Source of the DNA: Roseburia sp.
Lineage (GTDB): Bacteria > Bacillota > Clostridia > Lachnospirales > Lachnospiraceae
Direction: 5' to 3'
DNA length: 64,000 nt
Assembly: GCA_026168605.1 (NCBI GenBank)
Contig: JAPFDX010000016.1
Coordinates: 62,001-126,000 of the forward strand
Shown: positions 28,648 through 38,835 of the stretch, piece after piece
Numbering within the stretch: the stretch's first letter is position 1
Layout of the letters: the number at the start of each line of letters is the position of its first letter
Program-made: the position numbers and the translations under genes
Notes under the pieces: model-generated
What the model was told of the DNA's origin: nothing
The model's database searches: none
What the model saw: the letters and a program-made list of their open reading frames with translations, nothing else

Positions 28648-31050
28648 ATGCAATACGGACATTTTGATAATGGGAAAAGAGAATACGTGATTGACCGTGT
28701 GGATCTGCCGGTATCATGGACGAATTATCTTGGCGTTGAGGATATGTGTGTGGTGGTCAACCATACCGCGGGTGGCTATATGTTTTACCAGTCGCCGGAG
28801 TATCACAGAGTGACACGCTTCCGCGCCAATGCAGTTCCGATGGACCGTCCGGGTCACTATGTGTATCTGCGGGATGCAGAGGACGGGGATTACTGGAGTA
28901 TTTCATGGCAGCCGGTCGGCAAGCCGCTTGATGAGGCGAAATATACCTGCCGTCACGGTATGAGCTACACGACCTACGAGTGCGACTACAAGGGGATCCT
29001 TGCGAGCCAGACGTTGTCTGTGCCGATGGGGGATGCGGTCGAGCTCTGGGATGTCAGGCTGAAAAATAATACGGATAAAGAGAGGCGTTTATCCGTATTT
29101 TCTTATGTGGAATTTTCGTTCCATCACATCATGATCGACAACCAGAATTTCCAGATGAGCCTCTACTGTGCGGGTTCCTCCTGCGAGGATGGCATCATCG
29201 AGCACGATTTATTTTATGAAGAGTTTGGCTACCAGTATTTTACCGGAAGCTTTGAGCCGGACGGATTTGACTGTCTGCGCGATAAATTTCTGGGAAGCTA
29301 CCGCACCGAGGACAATCCGGTTGCAGTCGAGCGCGGAAAATGCAGCGGTTCCCATGAGCTCGGCAACAACCACTGCGGAAGCTTGCAGAAGGATCTGGTG
29401 CTCGCCCCGGGTGAGGAGGTGCGCCTGGTGTTTATGCTCGGCGAGGGAAACCGCGCCGAGGGCGCGAAAATGCGCAGGAAATACTCCGATTTTTCCAATG
29501 TGGACGCGGCTTATGAGAAACTGGCAGCATACTGGGAGGATAAGTTTTCGCGGCTGCAGATCCGGACGCCGAACGAGGGCATGGATACCATGATCAATAC
29601 CTGGAATCTCTACCAGGCGGAGGTCAACGTCATGTTTTCGCGGTTTGCCTCCTTTATCGAGGTGGGGGGAAGAACCGGACTTGGCTACCGCGATACGGCG
29701 CAGGACGCGATGACGATCCCGCACTCCAATCCGGCGAAATGCAGACAGAGGATCGTGGAACTGTTACGCGGGCTGACGACGATGGGGTACGGACTTCATC
29801 TATTCCAGCCGGAGTGGTTTGATCCGGATCAGGAAAAGGAGAAGAAAAAACCGTTCAAATCGCCGACCGTCATTCCGACCGTCAACAATGCGGATATCGT
29901 GCACGGGATTGAGGACGCCTGCTCGGATGATGCGCTGTGGCTGGTGCCTTCCATCGTGGAATACATAAAGGAGACCGGGGAATACGGTTTTGCAGATCTT
30001 GTAGTGACTTACGCGGACGGCGGAGAGGGAACGGTATACGAGCACATGATGCACATTCTGGACTTTTCCGCCGAGCAGGTCGGGGCAACGGGAATCTGTA
30101 AGGGTCTGCGCGCGGACTGGAACGACTGTCTGAATCTGGGCGGCGGCGAGAGTGCGATGGTCTCCTTCCTGCACTACTGGGCGATCTGTAATTTCCTCGA
30201 GCTGGCGAGGTACTTAAAGCGCGACGCCGATGTGGAGAAATACACGGCGATGCGCGACCGTGTATACAAGGTGTGCAACACCGAGCTGTGGGATGAGGAG
30301 TGGTTTATCCGCGGCGTGACGAAGAACGGCAAAAAGATCGGAACTTCTGCGGATGCGGAGGGGAAAGTGCATCTTGAGTCCAACGCGTGGGCGGTACTAT
30401 CCGGCGCGGCGGATGTGGAAAAAGGGCGCGTGGCGATGGACAGCGTGGATAAATATCTGTTCACGGAGTACGGGATCATGTTAAATGCGCCGTCCTACAC
30501 GGTGCCGGATGACGACATCGGATTTATCACCCGCGTCTACCCGGGACTAAAAGAGAACGGTTCGATTTTCTCCCACCCGAATCCGTGGGCGTGGGCGGCA
30601 GAGTGCGTGCTCGGCAGAGGCGACCGCGCGATGAAATTTTATAATGCGCTCTGTCCGTATTACCAGAACGACAAGATTGAAGTCCGCGAGTCAGAGCCGT
30701 ACTCCTACTGCCAGTTTATTATGGGAAAAGACCATACGGCGTTCGGGCGCGCCAGACATCCGTTTATGACAGGCAGCGGCGGCTGGGCATATTTCTCGGC
30801 GACACGCTATATGCTCGGTGTTCGTCCGGATTTTGACGAGCTGCGCATTGACCCTTGTATTCCGGCAGAATGGAGCGGGTTTGAGGTGACGCGCAGATGG
30901 AGAGACGCCGTGTTTGACATCCGTGTGGAGAATCCGGACGGGGTGATGAAGGGCGTGAAGGAAATCAGGCTGGACGGGGAGAAGGTTTCCTGTATTCCGG
31001 TGCAGCAGGCGGGAACAAAGCACGATGTGACGGTTGTCATGGGCGAGTAG
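28648..31050 (+). CDS. GH94 cellobiose phosphorylase
   Basis: QYGHFDNGKREYVIDRVDLPVSWTNYLGVEDMCVVVNHTAGGYMFYQSPEYHRVTRFRAN; GGRTGLGYRDTAQDAM; LRADWNDCLNLG catalytic region; C-terminal TGSGGWAYFSATRYMLG. Confidence 0.92.
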   Translation: MQYGHFDNGKREYVIDRVDLPVSWTNYLGVEDMCVVVNHTAGGYMFYQSPEYHRVTRFRANAVPMDRPGHYVYLRDAEDGDYWSISWQPVGKPLDEAKYTCRHGMSYTTYECDYKGILASQTLSVPMGDAVELWDVRLKNNTDKERRLSVFSYVEFSFHHIMIDNQNFQMSLYCAGSSCEDGIIEHDLFYEEFGYQYFTGSFEPDGFDCLRDKFLGSYRTEDNPVAVERGKCSGSHELGNNHCGSLQKDLVLAPGEEVRLVFMLGEGNRAEGAKMRRKYSDFSNVDAAYEKLAAYWEDKFSRLQIRTPNEGMDTMINTWNLYQAEVNVMFSRFASFIEVGGRTGLGYRDTAQDAMTIPHSNPAKCRQRIVELLRGLTTMGYGLHLFQPEWFDPDQEKEKKKPFKSPTVIPTVNNADIVHGIEDACSDDALWLVPSIVEYIKETGEYGFADLVVTYADGGEGTVYEHMMHILDFSAEQVGATGICKGLRADWNDCLNLGGGESAMVSFLHYWAICNFLELARYLKRDADVEKYTAMRDRVYKVCNTELWDEEWFIRGVTKNGKKIGTSADAEGKVHLESNAWAVLSGAADVEKGRVAMDSVDKYLFTEYGIMLNAPSYTVPDDDIGFITRVYPGLKENGSIFSHPNPWAWAAECVLGRGDRAMKFYNALCPYYQNDKIEVRESEPYSYCQFIMGKDHTAFGRARHPFMTGSGGWAYFSATRYMLGVRPDFDELRIDPCIPAEWSGFEVTRRWRDAVFDIRVENPDGVMKGVKEIRLDGEKVSCIPVQQAGTKHDVTVVMGE

Positions 31051-31065
31051 AGGAGGAATGGTATC

Positions 31066-32484
31066 ATGATAAAATTTGGAACGGGCGGATGGAGAGCAGT
31101 GATCGGTGAGGATTTCACCAAGGCAAACATACAGCTTTTGGCGCAGGGACTTGTCAATAAAATGAAGAGCGAGGGCGTGACCGAAAAGGGGATCGTGATG
31201 GGCTATGACCGAAGATTCCTCTCGAAGGAGGCGATGCAGTGGGCGGCGGAGGTCTTTGCTGCGGCACAGATCAAGGCATGGCTGATCAACAAGTCCTCGC
31301 CGACGCCGCTGATCATGTACTATGTGATGAAACACGATTTTCCGTATGGAATGATGATCACAGCGAGCCATAACCCTGCGATATACAATGGCATCAAGGT
31401 ATTTACCGCAGGCGGCAGGGATGCGGATGAGATCCAGACGAAGGATATTGAGGACTATATCTCCGATATCCGGCCGGGTGAGGTTGCGGCGGTCGATTAT
31501 GAGCAGGGAAAGCGGGATGGCTATATCGAGGAGATCTATCCGCTCAACGAGTATCTGGATGCCATCATCGCGGCGGTGGATATCGAGGCTGTCCGCAACG
31601 CGGGTTTAAAGGTTGCCCTCGACCCGATGTACGGGGTCAGCGAGACCTCCTTAAAGACGATATTGATGACGGCGCGCTGCGAGGTCGCGACGATCCACGA
31701 CCGCCACGACACCCTGTTTGGCGGCAAGCTTCCGGCTCCGTCCGCGGCGACACTCCACTCCCTGCAGAATTATGTGGTCGAGAAAAAGTTTGACATCGGT
31801 ATTGCGACGGACGGCGACGCGGACCGCATCGGGGTGATCGACGACAAGGGAAATTTCCTGCACCCGAACGACATTCTCGTGCTGCTCTATTACTACCTTG
31901 TGAAGTTTAAGGGATGGAGCGGTCCGGTGGTCAGAAATATCGCGACGACCCATATGTTAGACAAGGTGGCAAAAAAGTTTGGTGAAACCTGCTACGAGGT
32001 TCCGGTCGGATTTAAGTATATTTCCGCAAAGATGCAGGAGACCGGCGCGATCATCGGCGGGGAGTCCTCCGGCGGTCTGACGGTGCACGGTCATATCAAT
32101 GGCAAGGACGGCATCTATGCGGCGGCGCTTTTGATCGAGATGCTTGCGGTGACCGGAAAGAAACTCTCACAGATCATGGAGGATATTCACGCGGAGTGCG
32201 GGGAGATCCACATGGAGGAGCGCGACTACAAATTCACGCAGGAAAAGAAGGATGCGATGTACCGGATGCTTATGGTGGAAAAACAGCTTCCGGAGCTTTC
32301 CGACGAGATCGACCATGTCTCCTATCTCGACGGCAGCAAAGTGTATTTTCAGAACGGCGGCTGGGTGATCGCCCGCTTCTCCGGCACGGAGCCATTGCTC
32401 CGGATTTTCTGCGAGATGCCGGATGCGGCGCGCGCGGCAGAGATCTGCGATACCTATGAGAAATTTCTGGGCTTAAACGGGTAG
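31066..32484 (+). CDS. Phosphoglucomutase/phosphomannomutase family protein
   Basis: ITASHNPAIYNGIKVFT active-site serine loop; IATDGDADRIGVID metal site; GGESSGGLTVHGHINGKDGI; FSGTEPLLRIFCE. Confidence 0.94.
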   Translation: MIKFGTGGWRAVIGEDFTKANIQLLAQGLVNKMKSEGVTEKGIVMGYDRRFLSKEAMQWAAEVFAAAQIKAWLINKSSPTPLIMYYVMKHDFPYGMMITASHNPAIYNGIKVFTAGGRDADEIQTKDIEDYISDIRPGEVAAVDYEQGKRDGYIEEIYPLNEYLDAIIAAVDIEAVRNAGLKVALDPMYGVSETSLKTILMTARCEVATIHDRHDTLFGGKLPAPSAATLHSLQNYVVEKKFDIGIATDGDADRIGVIDDKGNFLHPNDILVLLYYYLVKFKGWSGPVVRNIATTHMLDKVAKKFGETCYEVPVGFKYISAKMQETGAIIGGESSGGLTVHGHINGKDGIYAAALLIEMLAVTGKKLSQIMEDIHAECGEIHMEERDYKFTQEKKDAMYRMLMVEKQLPELSDEIDHVSYLDGSKVYFQNGGWVIARFSGTEPLLRIFCEMPDAARAAEICDTYEKFLGLNG

Positions 32485-32502
32485 ACGGACAGCGGCTATG
32501 AC

Positions 32503-32585
32503 GGGCTGCTGCACTGGGATTTTTTGGATGTGCATAAAAATATGCATAAATTCCCGAAAATTTCAGTGCGGCAGCCCATTTTTTG
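32503..32585 (+). terminator. Long-stem terminator after phosphoglucomutase gene
   Basis: GGGCTGCTGCACTGG ... CAGTGCGGCAGCCC followed by ATTTTTT; the long loop carries a second hairpin TGCATA-aaaa-TATGCA. Confidence 0.7.
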
Positions 32586-32621
32586 GAAAATTCCGTTATA
32601 ATAAAAAAAAAGGGGGCGGCT

Positions 32622-34475
32622 ATGGAAAGAAGAGAACAACCGAAATCGTTAAATAAACTGATACTGTTATTTATGCTTATCTGCTGGGCAGTACCGATGA
32701 TCGTCTTTTTTGTTTTTACGACGGTAACCTACCACAAGGGGATCATTGAGAAGGCAGAGAAGCTGATGGCGGATGAGCTAGACAACATCGCGTCGTTTGC
32801 GGCTATCCGGCTTGAGAATATCATTACACTCTGCCAGCGCCCGTCCTATGAGAAGACGTGGGAGAATTCATGGAAGAGCTACGCGCGGGGAGAGTTGTCG
32901 GAGACCGAGTATCTGCAGGAGATAAACACGAGTCTCAAGGGGAAGTTTTATCTGGATGACCGCTTCAATATGTCGACGTATTACCAGTATGGCTCGGACA
33001 AGGCACAGTGCTTTTCCTCCCGGACGGGAGTTTCCTATAAGAGCTATGTCGAAGATATTGAGCCGCGGCTGCTGGATCTGATCGAGGCGGATTCCTCCTA
33101 CACGGCGGTGCGCGTGGTGGACGGGCGCATTTTTATCGTGCGAAACCTCTACACCACCTCCGATTACCAGCGCTATGGCACACTGGTCGTCGAGCTGAAC
33201 AAGTACAGTCTGTTTCAGGATGTGCCGCCGGATATACGGGGTAATATGGTGGTCTGCTTTGGCAGCAGTGAAGATTTCCTCGATTTTGCGCATATTGCGG
33301 ACGGGGAGGAAGCGGACAAGCAGGAACTTTTGGATGCAGTTTTGGCGCAATATGACGGCAGAAGCGACGGGAGATTAGACCGCGTTTGCAGCCGTGTGTA
33401 CAACACCTATCTCTATCAGGAGCGCAATGATGATTACCACATCGGCGTGGTGCTTTTTGCAAAAAGAGCGGAGATGTACTCGAGCTTATATGAATTTTAT
33501 ACGATTCTGGCGGTCATGATGCTGTTGTTTATTCCGCTGTTTGTCTATGGGGCTTATTTTTTGCATAGGCATATTCAGATTCCAGTCGACCGGATGATGG
33601 CGGCTTACAAGCGGATGGAGACGGGGGAGATGGGCATCGAGGTGGACGGCGGGCTTATGCCGAACCGGGAATTTCAGTATATGAAGGAAAGTTTCGACAG
33701 TATGTCGGCGCAGGTGAAGTATCTGTTTGAGTACGCTTACGATGAGAAGCTTGCGAGAAAGGATGCGCAGATCCAGACGCTTCAGGCGCAGATCAACCCG
33801 CATTTTCTGAACAACACGCTGGAGATGATGAACTGGCAGGCGCGGATGTCCGGCGATATGGTGGTCTCAAAGATGATCGAATCGCTGGGAACGGTGCTCG
33901 ACTACCGCATGAACCGTGCAAATGTTAGGGAGATCCACCTCGCGGAGGAGCTTCGGTGCATTGACGCTTATTTTTATATCATGTCGATGCGCTTTGGAAG
34001 CCGCCTTTCCATTGAACGTGAGATTGATGAGAATCTTCTTTATATCATGGTGCCGCCGCTCATATTGCAGCCCCTTGTGGAAAATGCGATCGTGCACGGC
34101 GTTGAGACGGTGAAAAACGGTGTGATCCGCCTTAAGGTTTCACATGATGACGATCATGTTTATCTTGAAGTCCGCAACACGGGCAGAGAGATGACAAAGG
34201 AGGACAAAGAGCGCATCGCCGCGATACTTGAGGGCGACGCCTCGCAGATCCCAAAGAAGCCCGGCAGACATACGTCCATCGGTATCCAGAATGTCAACCG
34301 CCGTATCCGTCTGGTGTATGGCGAGGAGTACGGACTTACGATCACGCAGGAGGCAGATCTAGAGACGGTTTCAAGGATCACGTTGCCGTACAGGGAGAGA
34401 AAAGAGGACAAGTCGTTAAAAGAACGAAACGAGGTGGAAAGTGAATTAAAGAACATAGCAAGATTGAACAAATAA
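32622..34475 (+). CDS. YesM-type sensor histidine kinase
   Basis: N-terminal TM plus extracytoplasmic domain; HAMP-like region; LQAQINPHFLNNTLEMMNWQARM (His_kinase); HATPase region PLILQPLVENAIVHGVE; SIGIQNVNRRIRLVYG. ATG 32622. Confidence 0.92.
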   Translation: MERREQPKSLNKLILLFMLICWAVPMIVFFVFTTVTYHKGIIEKAEKLMADELDNIASFAAIRLENIITLCQRPSYEKTWENSWKSYARGELSETEYLQEINTSLKGKFYLDDRFNMSTYYQYGSDKAQCFSSRTGVSYKSYVEDIEPRLLDLIEADSSYTAVRVVDGRIFIVRNLYTTSDYQRYGTLVVELNKYSLFQDVPPDIRGNMVVCFGSSEDFLDFAHIADGEEADKQELLDAVLAQYDGRSDGRLDRVCSRVYNTYLYQERNDDYHIGVVLFAKRAEMYSSLYEFYTILAVMMLLFIPLFVYGAYFLHRHIQIPVDRMMAAYKRMETGEMGIEVDGGLMPNREFQYMKESFDSMSAQVKYLFEYAYDEKLARKDAQIQTLQAQINPHFLNNTLEMMNWQARMSGDMVVSKMIESLGTVLDYRMNRANVREIHLAEELRCIDAYFYIMSMRFGSRLSIEREIDENLLYIMVPPLILQPLVENAIVHGVETVKNGVIRLKVSHDDDHVYLEVRNTGREMTKEDKERIAAILEGDASQIPKKPGRHTSIGIQNVNRRIRLVYGEEYGLTITQEADLETVSRITLPYRERKEDKSLKERNEVESELKNIARLNK

Positions 34476-34590
34476 TGTCAAGTCAGTCTAATGCCTTTTG
34501 TGTGTTCTGCCTCTATAATATGAGTATAGTAAATGAGACATCTACAAAACGTAGAGGAAGTTTACAAATTATATGAAGGAGGATTTTACT

Positions 34591-35934
34591 ATGAAGAAAA
34601 AAGTTTTGTCTGTGTTACTGGTCGGAGCCATGACTGCGTCCATGTTTGCCGGTTGTGGAAACGACGGAGACAAGGCAGCAGGGGCTGACGGAGCGAACGG
34701 GGGAGACGCAGCGCCGGTAACGGAGGAGAGCGGCGATGCGGCAGATGCCGAAGCGGCTGGCAATCCGGTCACACTTAAGACAGTTTCCATGTTCGGAGGA
34801 ACAGATCCGAATGCAGAGGTATATGCGGCGATCAATGACGAGTTTATGGCGGAGAACAGCCATGTGACGATCGAGGATAATTCGCAGACGTCGGACGAGG
34901 AGTGGAAGGCAGCAGTCAATGCGGACTTTTCCGTCGGAAATGAGCCGGACGTTATCCAGTTCTTTACGGACGCAACCGCAGACACCATCATCGCAACGGA
35001 TAAGCTGGTTTCCGTCGAGGAGATCCGCGCAGAGTATCCGGATTATGCAAAGGACACGCTTGATTCCGCGCTTGCAGCGGCAGCCAATACAGACGGTGTG
35101 CAGAGAGCGGTTCCGACGACGGGTTACTGGGAGGGACTGTTCTGCAACAAGGATTTATTTGACCAGTATGATTTAGAGCTCCCGACCGACTGGGCTTCAC
35201 TGGAGAAGGCGATCACAACCTTTAAAGAGAACGACATCATTCCGATCGCGTGTTCTTTGAATAACGTACCTCATTACTGGATCGAGTTTCTGATGCTCTA
35301 TGCGGCAGGACCGGAGGAGTACACCACAGTTCCGGAAACTGCTCCGGAAGGCTGGATCAAGGGACTTGAGATGTTCAAAACGCTCAGGGATATGGGTGCA
35401 TTCCCGGCGGATACGGATACCGTGGACGACGCTTACGTCGGACAGTTATTCCGTGACAAGAAGGCAGCGATGCAGCTTGACGGTTCCTGGTATGCAGGAA
35501 ATATCGAGGATACAGAAAACACAGTCGTGATCCCGTTCCCGGGCGTTCCGGATCAGAAAGCGGAGGCCGGCTCACTCGTAGGCGGTATCTCCTCCGGATT
35601 CTATATCACAAGAAAAGCATGGGAAGATCCGGACAAGAGGGACGCAGCAGTGAAATTCGTTATGGCTCACACAAGCCAGGAGGGCGTTCAGAGATACTGG
35701 GAGACCACAGGCGCCGTTTCACAGGCGGCAGTTGCAGTGACTCCGGTGGATGGTGCGACACCGTTTGCACAGTCGATCGCAGAGTATACGAGCAACGCGA
35801 GCGTGATCGTAGCGCCTACGGACTCGAGGATCGGCGACGCATACAAGACGCTGGTTGCCCAGATCGTGAAGGTATCTACCGGGGCGACGACGGCGGAGGA
35901 CGCCATCAATGAGGCGCTTGGCGTCATGCAGTAA
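34591..35934 (+). CDS. Sugar ABC transporter substrate-binding lipoprotein
   Basis: Lipobox GAMTASMFAGCGN; SBP_bac family; followed by two MalF/MalG-type permeases. Confidence 0.9.
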   Translation: MKKKVLSVLLVGAMTASMFAGCGNDGDKAAGADGANGGDAAPVTEESGDAADAEAAGNPVTLKTVSMFGGTDPNAEVYAAINDEFMAENSHVTIEDNSQTSDEEWKAAVNADFSVGNEPDVIQFFTDATADTIIATDKLVSVEEIRAEYPDYAKDTLDSALAAAANTDGVQRAVPTTGYWEGLFCNKDLFDQYDLELPTDWASLEKAITTFKENDIIPIACSLNNVPHYWIEFLMLYAAGPEEYTTVPETAPEGWIKGLEMFKTLRDMGAFPADTDTVDDAYVGQLFRDKKAAMQLDGSWYAGNIEDTENTVVIPFPGVPDQKAEAGSLVGGISSGFYITRKAWEDPDKRDAAVKFVMAHTSQEGVQRYWETTGAVSQAAVAVTPVDGATPFAQSIAEYTSNASVIVAPTDSRIGDAYKTLVAQIVKVSTGATTAEDAINEALGVMQ

Positions 35935-35971
35935 TCTGCACACAAAATATAGCAGTACATAGCAAAAGAAG

Positions 35972-36012
35972 ACGGAGGGGCATTGCCCAGATTGCGGCCT
36001 CTCCGTTTTTTG
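35972..36012 (+). terminator. Intercistronic terminator/attenuator between SBP and permease genes
   Basis: ACGGAGGGGC...GCCTCTCCGT-TTTTTT. Confidence 0.7.
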
Positions 36013-36078
36013 TACCCTTTTATGAAAAATTGTACCCCGAAACCATGTGTTTTTTGAAAAAAGAAAGGTGGAAGAAAG

Positions 36079-37002
36079 ATGTTATATAAGAAAAAATGGC
36101 CATTGTTTTTGTTCTTAGTGCCGGGGCTTTTATTTTTGCTAGTCTTTCTTTACATACCGTTTGTTGAAAATATTAAGAACAGTTTTTACGAGATGGCGTC
36201 TGTCGTAAAGATGCCGGGGCAGGAATTTGAGTTTATTGGGATTGATAATTACAAGAGATTATTCACAGACCCGGATATTCGAGTGGCGATGGCAAACACC
36301 TTAAAAATGATGGTTCTGACCGTGATCTTTGAGGTCGGGATCGCCTTTGTGCTTGCAGTCATGGTGTCGCAGATCAAAAAGCTTCAGCAACTGTTTCGTA
36401 CCGTATATTTTTTTCCGGTAGTTATCTCAGCAACGGCAATCGGTCTGCTGTTCAAATTGTTCTATAACTATAATGGCGGTATGCTAAACCAGATCCTGGA
36501 AGCGCTGGGCAAAGAGCCCGTCCTCTGGCTCGGACCGGAGCTGGCATTTGCGATGATCTGTGTGCCGACGCTCTGGAGCTACATCGGATTTTACTTCGTC
36601 ATTCTGCTCACGGGTCTCAGTGATATTCCTGATGACATATATGAGGCGGCGTCCATTGACGGATGCAGTAAATTCAAACAGGTGTTTTATATTACGCTGC
36701 CAAGCTTAAAGCCGGTATTTTTCACATCGGTGACGCTGGCGGTGACCGGTGCGCTAAAGGTATTCGACCTTCCGTGGGTGCTCGCGCCAAACGGAGCTCC
36801 GCAGGGACTGACACATTTCCTCGGAACCTATATGTACCAGACGGCGTACGGGCTGAACAATTATGATTATGCATCGACACAGGCGCTTCTGATCGTCGTA
36901 CTCGGCGTTGTCGTGTCAAAGGGAGTCGGTATGCTGACGGCGGATAAGGATGAGAAGGTGGCGGCAAAAGCGAAACGTGCCAGAGCAAAGGGGGTGGCGT
37001 AG
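36079..37002 (+). CDS. Sugar ABC transporter permease (MalF-like)
   Basis: Binding-protein-dependent permease; EAA loop EAASIDGCSKFKQVFYITLPSLKP. Confidence 0.93.
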   Translation: MLYKKKWPLFLFLVPGLLFLLVFLYIPFVENIKNSFYEMASVVKMPGQEFEFIGIDNYKRLFTDPDIRVAMANTLKMMVLTVIFEVGIAFVLAVMVSQIKKLQQLFRTVYFFPVVISATAIGLLFKLFYNYNGGMLNQILEALGKEPVLWLGPELAFAMICVPTLWSYIGFYFVILLTGLSDIPDDIYEAASIDGCSKFKQVFYITLPSLKPVFFTSVTLAVTGALKVFDLPWVLAPNGAPQGLTHFLGTYMYQTAYGLNNYDYASTQALLIVVLGVVVSKGVGMLTADKDEKVAAKAKRARAKGVA

Positions 37003-37872
37003 ATGGATGTGACATTGCAGCTTGAGAAAGTGCACAGGAGAAAAAAGAAGATCAGCGCAGGTATGATCGCAATCTATGCGGTATTGATCTTTTGGGCGGT
37101 GCTGACGATCTTTCCGTTTGTGTGGGTGGTGATCAACTCCTTTAAGCCGTCTGCGGAGGTGCTCCGCTCGTCGTTTGCACTGCCGCAGGAGTTTACGCTG
37201 GCGAATTACCAGAACGCATTTGGAAAATTAAATGTGTTAAACGCCTACAAGAACAGCTTTATCATTTCTGGAACGGTGACCATCGGCGTGATGGTGCTCG
37301 CTTCCCTCATGTCGTTCGGGCTGACGCGTTACCGTTTCCGCGGCAAGGAGTTCATCCGCAGCATGATCGTGGCGAGCCTGATGTTTCCCGCATTTGCGAC
37401 GATCATCCCGGTTTACAAGATGATCATCCAGTGGGAGATGCTCGGAACGCCGATCGCAGTCATTCTCCCGCAGATTGCAGGAAATTTAAGCTTTGCGACG
37501 ATCGTGATGACGGGATTTATGCAGAGTATCCCGCTTGAGATGGAGGAGGCGGCGTACATGGAGGGCGCGAACGTCTTTCAGGTATTTGCCAAAATCATCG
37601 TGCCGCTGTGCCGGCCGTCACTGGCAACCGTGGCAATCTTTAGTTTCCTCTGGTCGTACAACGATCTGTTTGTCCAGAAAATCATGATTGCGGGACACAA
37701 GCAGTACTATCCGGTGTGTACGCTGCTGGAGGAGATCAGCTCGCAGTACGGAACAGACTTTGGACTGATGGCGGCGTCCGTCACCATCATTGTCATTCCG
37801 GTGATGATCGTCTATATCCTGCTCCAGAAGAATATCATCAAGGGATTGACAGCGGGAGCGGTGAAGGGTTAA
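37003..37872 (+). CDS. Sugar ABC transporter permease (MalG-like)
   Basis: EAA loop EAAYMEGANVFQVFAKIIVPLCRPSLATVAIF. Confidence 0.93.
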   Translation: MDVTLQLEKVHRRKKKISAGMIAIYAVLIFWAVLTIFPFVWVVINSFKPSAEVLRSSFALPQEFTLANYQNAFGKLNVLNAYKNSFIISGTVTIGVMVLASLMSFGLTRYRFRGKEFIRSMIVASLMFPAFATIIPVYKMIIQWEMLGTPIAVILPQIAGNLSFATIVMTGFMQSIPLEMEEAAYMEGANVFQVFAKIIVPLCRPSLATVAIFSFLWSYNDLFVQKIMIAGHKQYYPVCTLLEEISSQYGTDFGLMAASVTIIVIPVMIVYILLQKNIIKGLTAGAVKG

Positions 37873-37911
37873 ACTGATTACAAAAGACGATGAGCAGCGC
37901 CAGTGAGTGAC

Positions 37912-37950
37912 AGGCAAATATCCGTGCTTTCTTAGGATATTTGCCTTCCT
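37912..37950 (+). terminator. Terminator-like hairpin after permease genes
   Basis: AGGCAAATATCC - 11 nt - GGATATTTGCCT perfect 12-bp stem, then TCCTTT. Confidence 0.6.
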
Positions 37951-38043
37951 TTGTGTCCTGCCATATGGGAAAAATTTCCCAGAGTGTGAGGGCGGAGGCT
38001 GTGTGCCGGGTCGTAAAATTTGCGAATGAAACGGGGTAGAACG

Positions 38044-38829
38044 ATGTATAAGGTAATGCTTGTGGATGACGAACCGATTATTGTGGAGGGACTTTCCCGC
38101 AGTATTGCGTGGGAAAAGTGGAACTGCGAGGTCGTGGCGACAGCACATGACGGGCTTGAGGGGAAAGAGCTGATCGAGACGAAGAAGCCGGATATTGTCT
38201 TGATGGACATCTGTATGCCGGAGATGGACGGGCTTCAGATGATCGCGGCGATCAAGTCGCAGTTTCCCGATCTGGAGGTGTCCGTGCTGACGGGATACCG
38301 CGACTTTGAGTACGCGCAGACGGCGATCCGTCTGGGCGTCACGCGCTTTCTGCTAAAGCCGTCCAATATGGAGGAGCTGGAGGAGGCGATCGGCACCATG
38401 TGCGCGAATCTGGCGCGCAAGGGGATCACCGGGGAGAGTGCGCCGGCGCAGAGCGGGGAGCAGGAAGCCGGAACGGAGGCGACGAAGCACGAGAGCGTCT
38501 CAAGCAGCTTTATCGTCAAAAACGCACTGACCTACATAGAAGAAAATTACACGCAGAAACTGACGCTCTGTGAGGTTGCAGAAAAGACCTATGTCAGCCA
38601 GTGGCATTTGAGCAAGCTGTTAAACCGCTACGCGGGACAGAGCTTTTCGGAGATCTTAAATCATGTCCGCATCGAGCACGCCAAGAAGCTGCTGGAGGAT
38701 CCGTCCCTGCGCATCGGCGATATTTCCGAGCAGGTCGGGTTCCTCGATCTCGCGCATTTCTCCCGCGTCTTTAAGAAGCAGGAGGGGGTTTCGGCGAATG
38801 AGTACAGGAATCAGGTGTTGGGAAGATAG
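38044..38829 (+). CDS. Response regulator with AraC-type DNA-binding domain (YesN-like)
   Basis: MYKVMLVDDEPIIVEGL; DIVLMDICMPEMDG; C-terminal HTH SFSEILNHVRIEHAKKLLEDPSLRIGDISEQVGFLDLAHFSRVFKKQEGVSANEYR. Confidence 0.93.
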   Translation: MYKVMLVDDEPIIVEGLSRSIAWEKWNCEVVATAHDGLEGKELIETKKPDIVLMDICMPEMDGLQMIAAIKSQFPDLEVSVLTGYRDFEYAQTAIRLGVTRFLLKPSNMEELEEAIGTMCANLARKGITGESAPAQSGEQEAGTEATKHESVSSSFIVKNALTYIEENYTQKLTLCEVAEKTYVSQWHLSKLLNRYAGQSFSEILNHVRIEHAKKLLEDPSLRIGDISEQVGFLDLAHFSRVFKKQEGVSANEYRNQVLGR

Positions 38830-38835
38830 GAGCCG

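Noticed and set aside
32583-32621. Track start of the sensor kinase at 32583
   Set aside because: Lies in the terminator T-tract/promoter region; ATG 32622 fits the AGGGGGCGG SD better.
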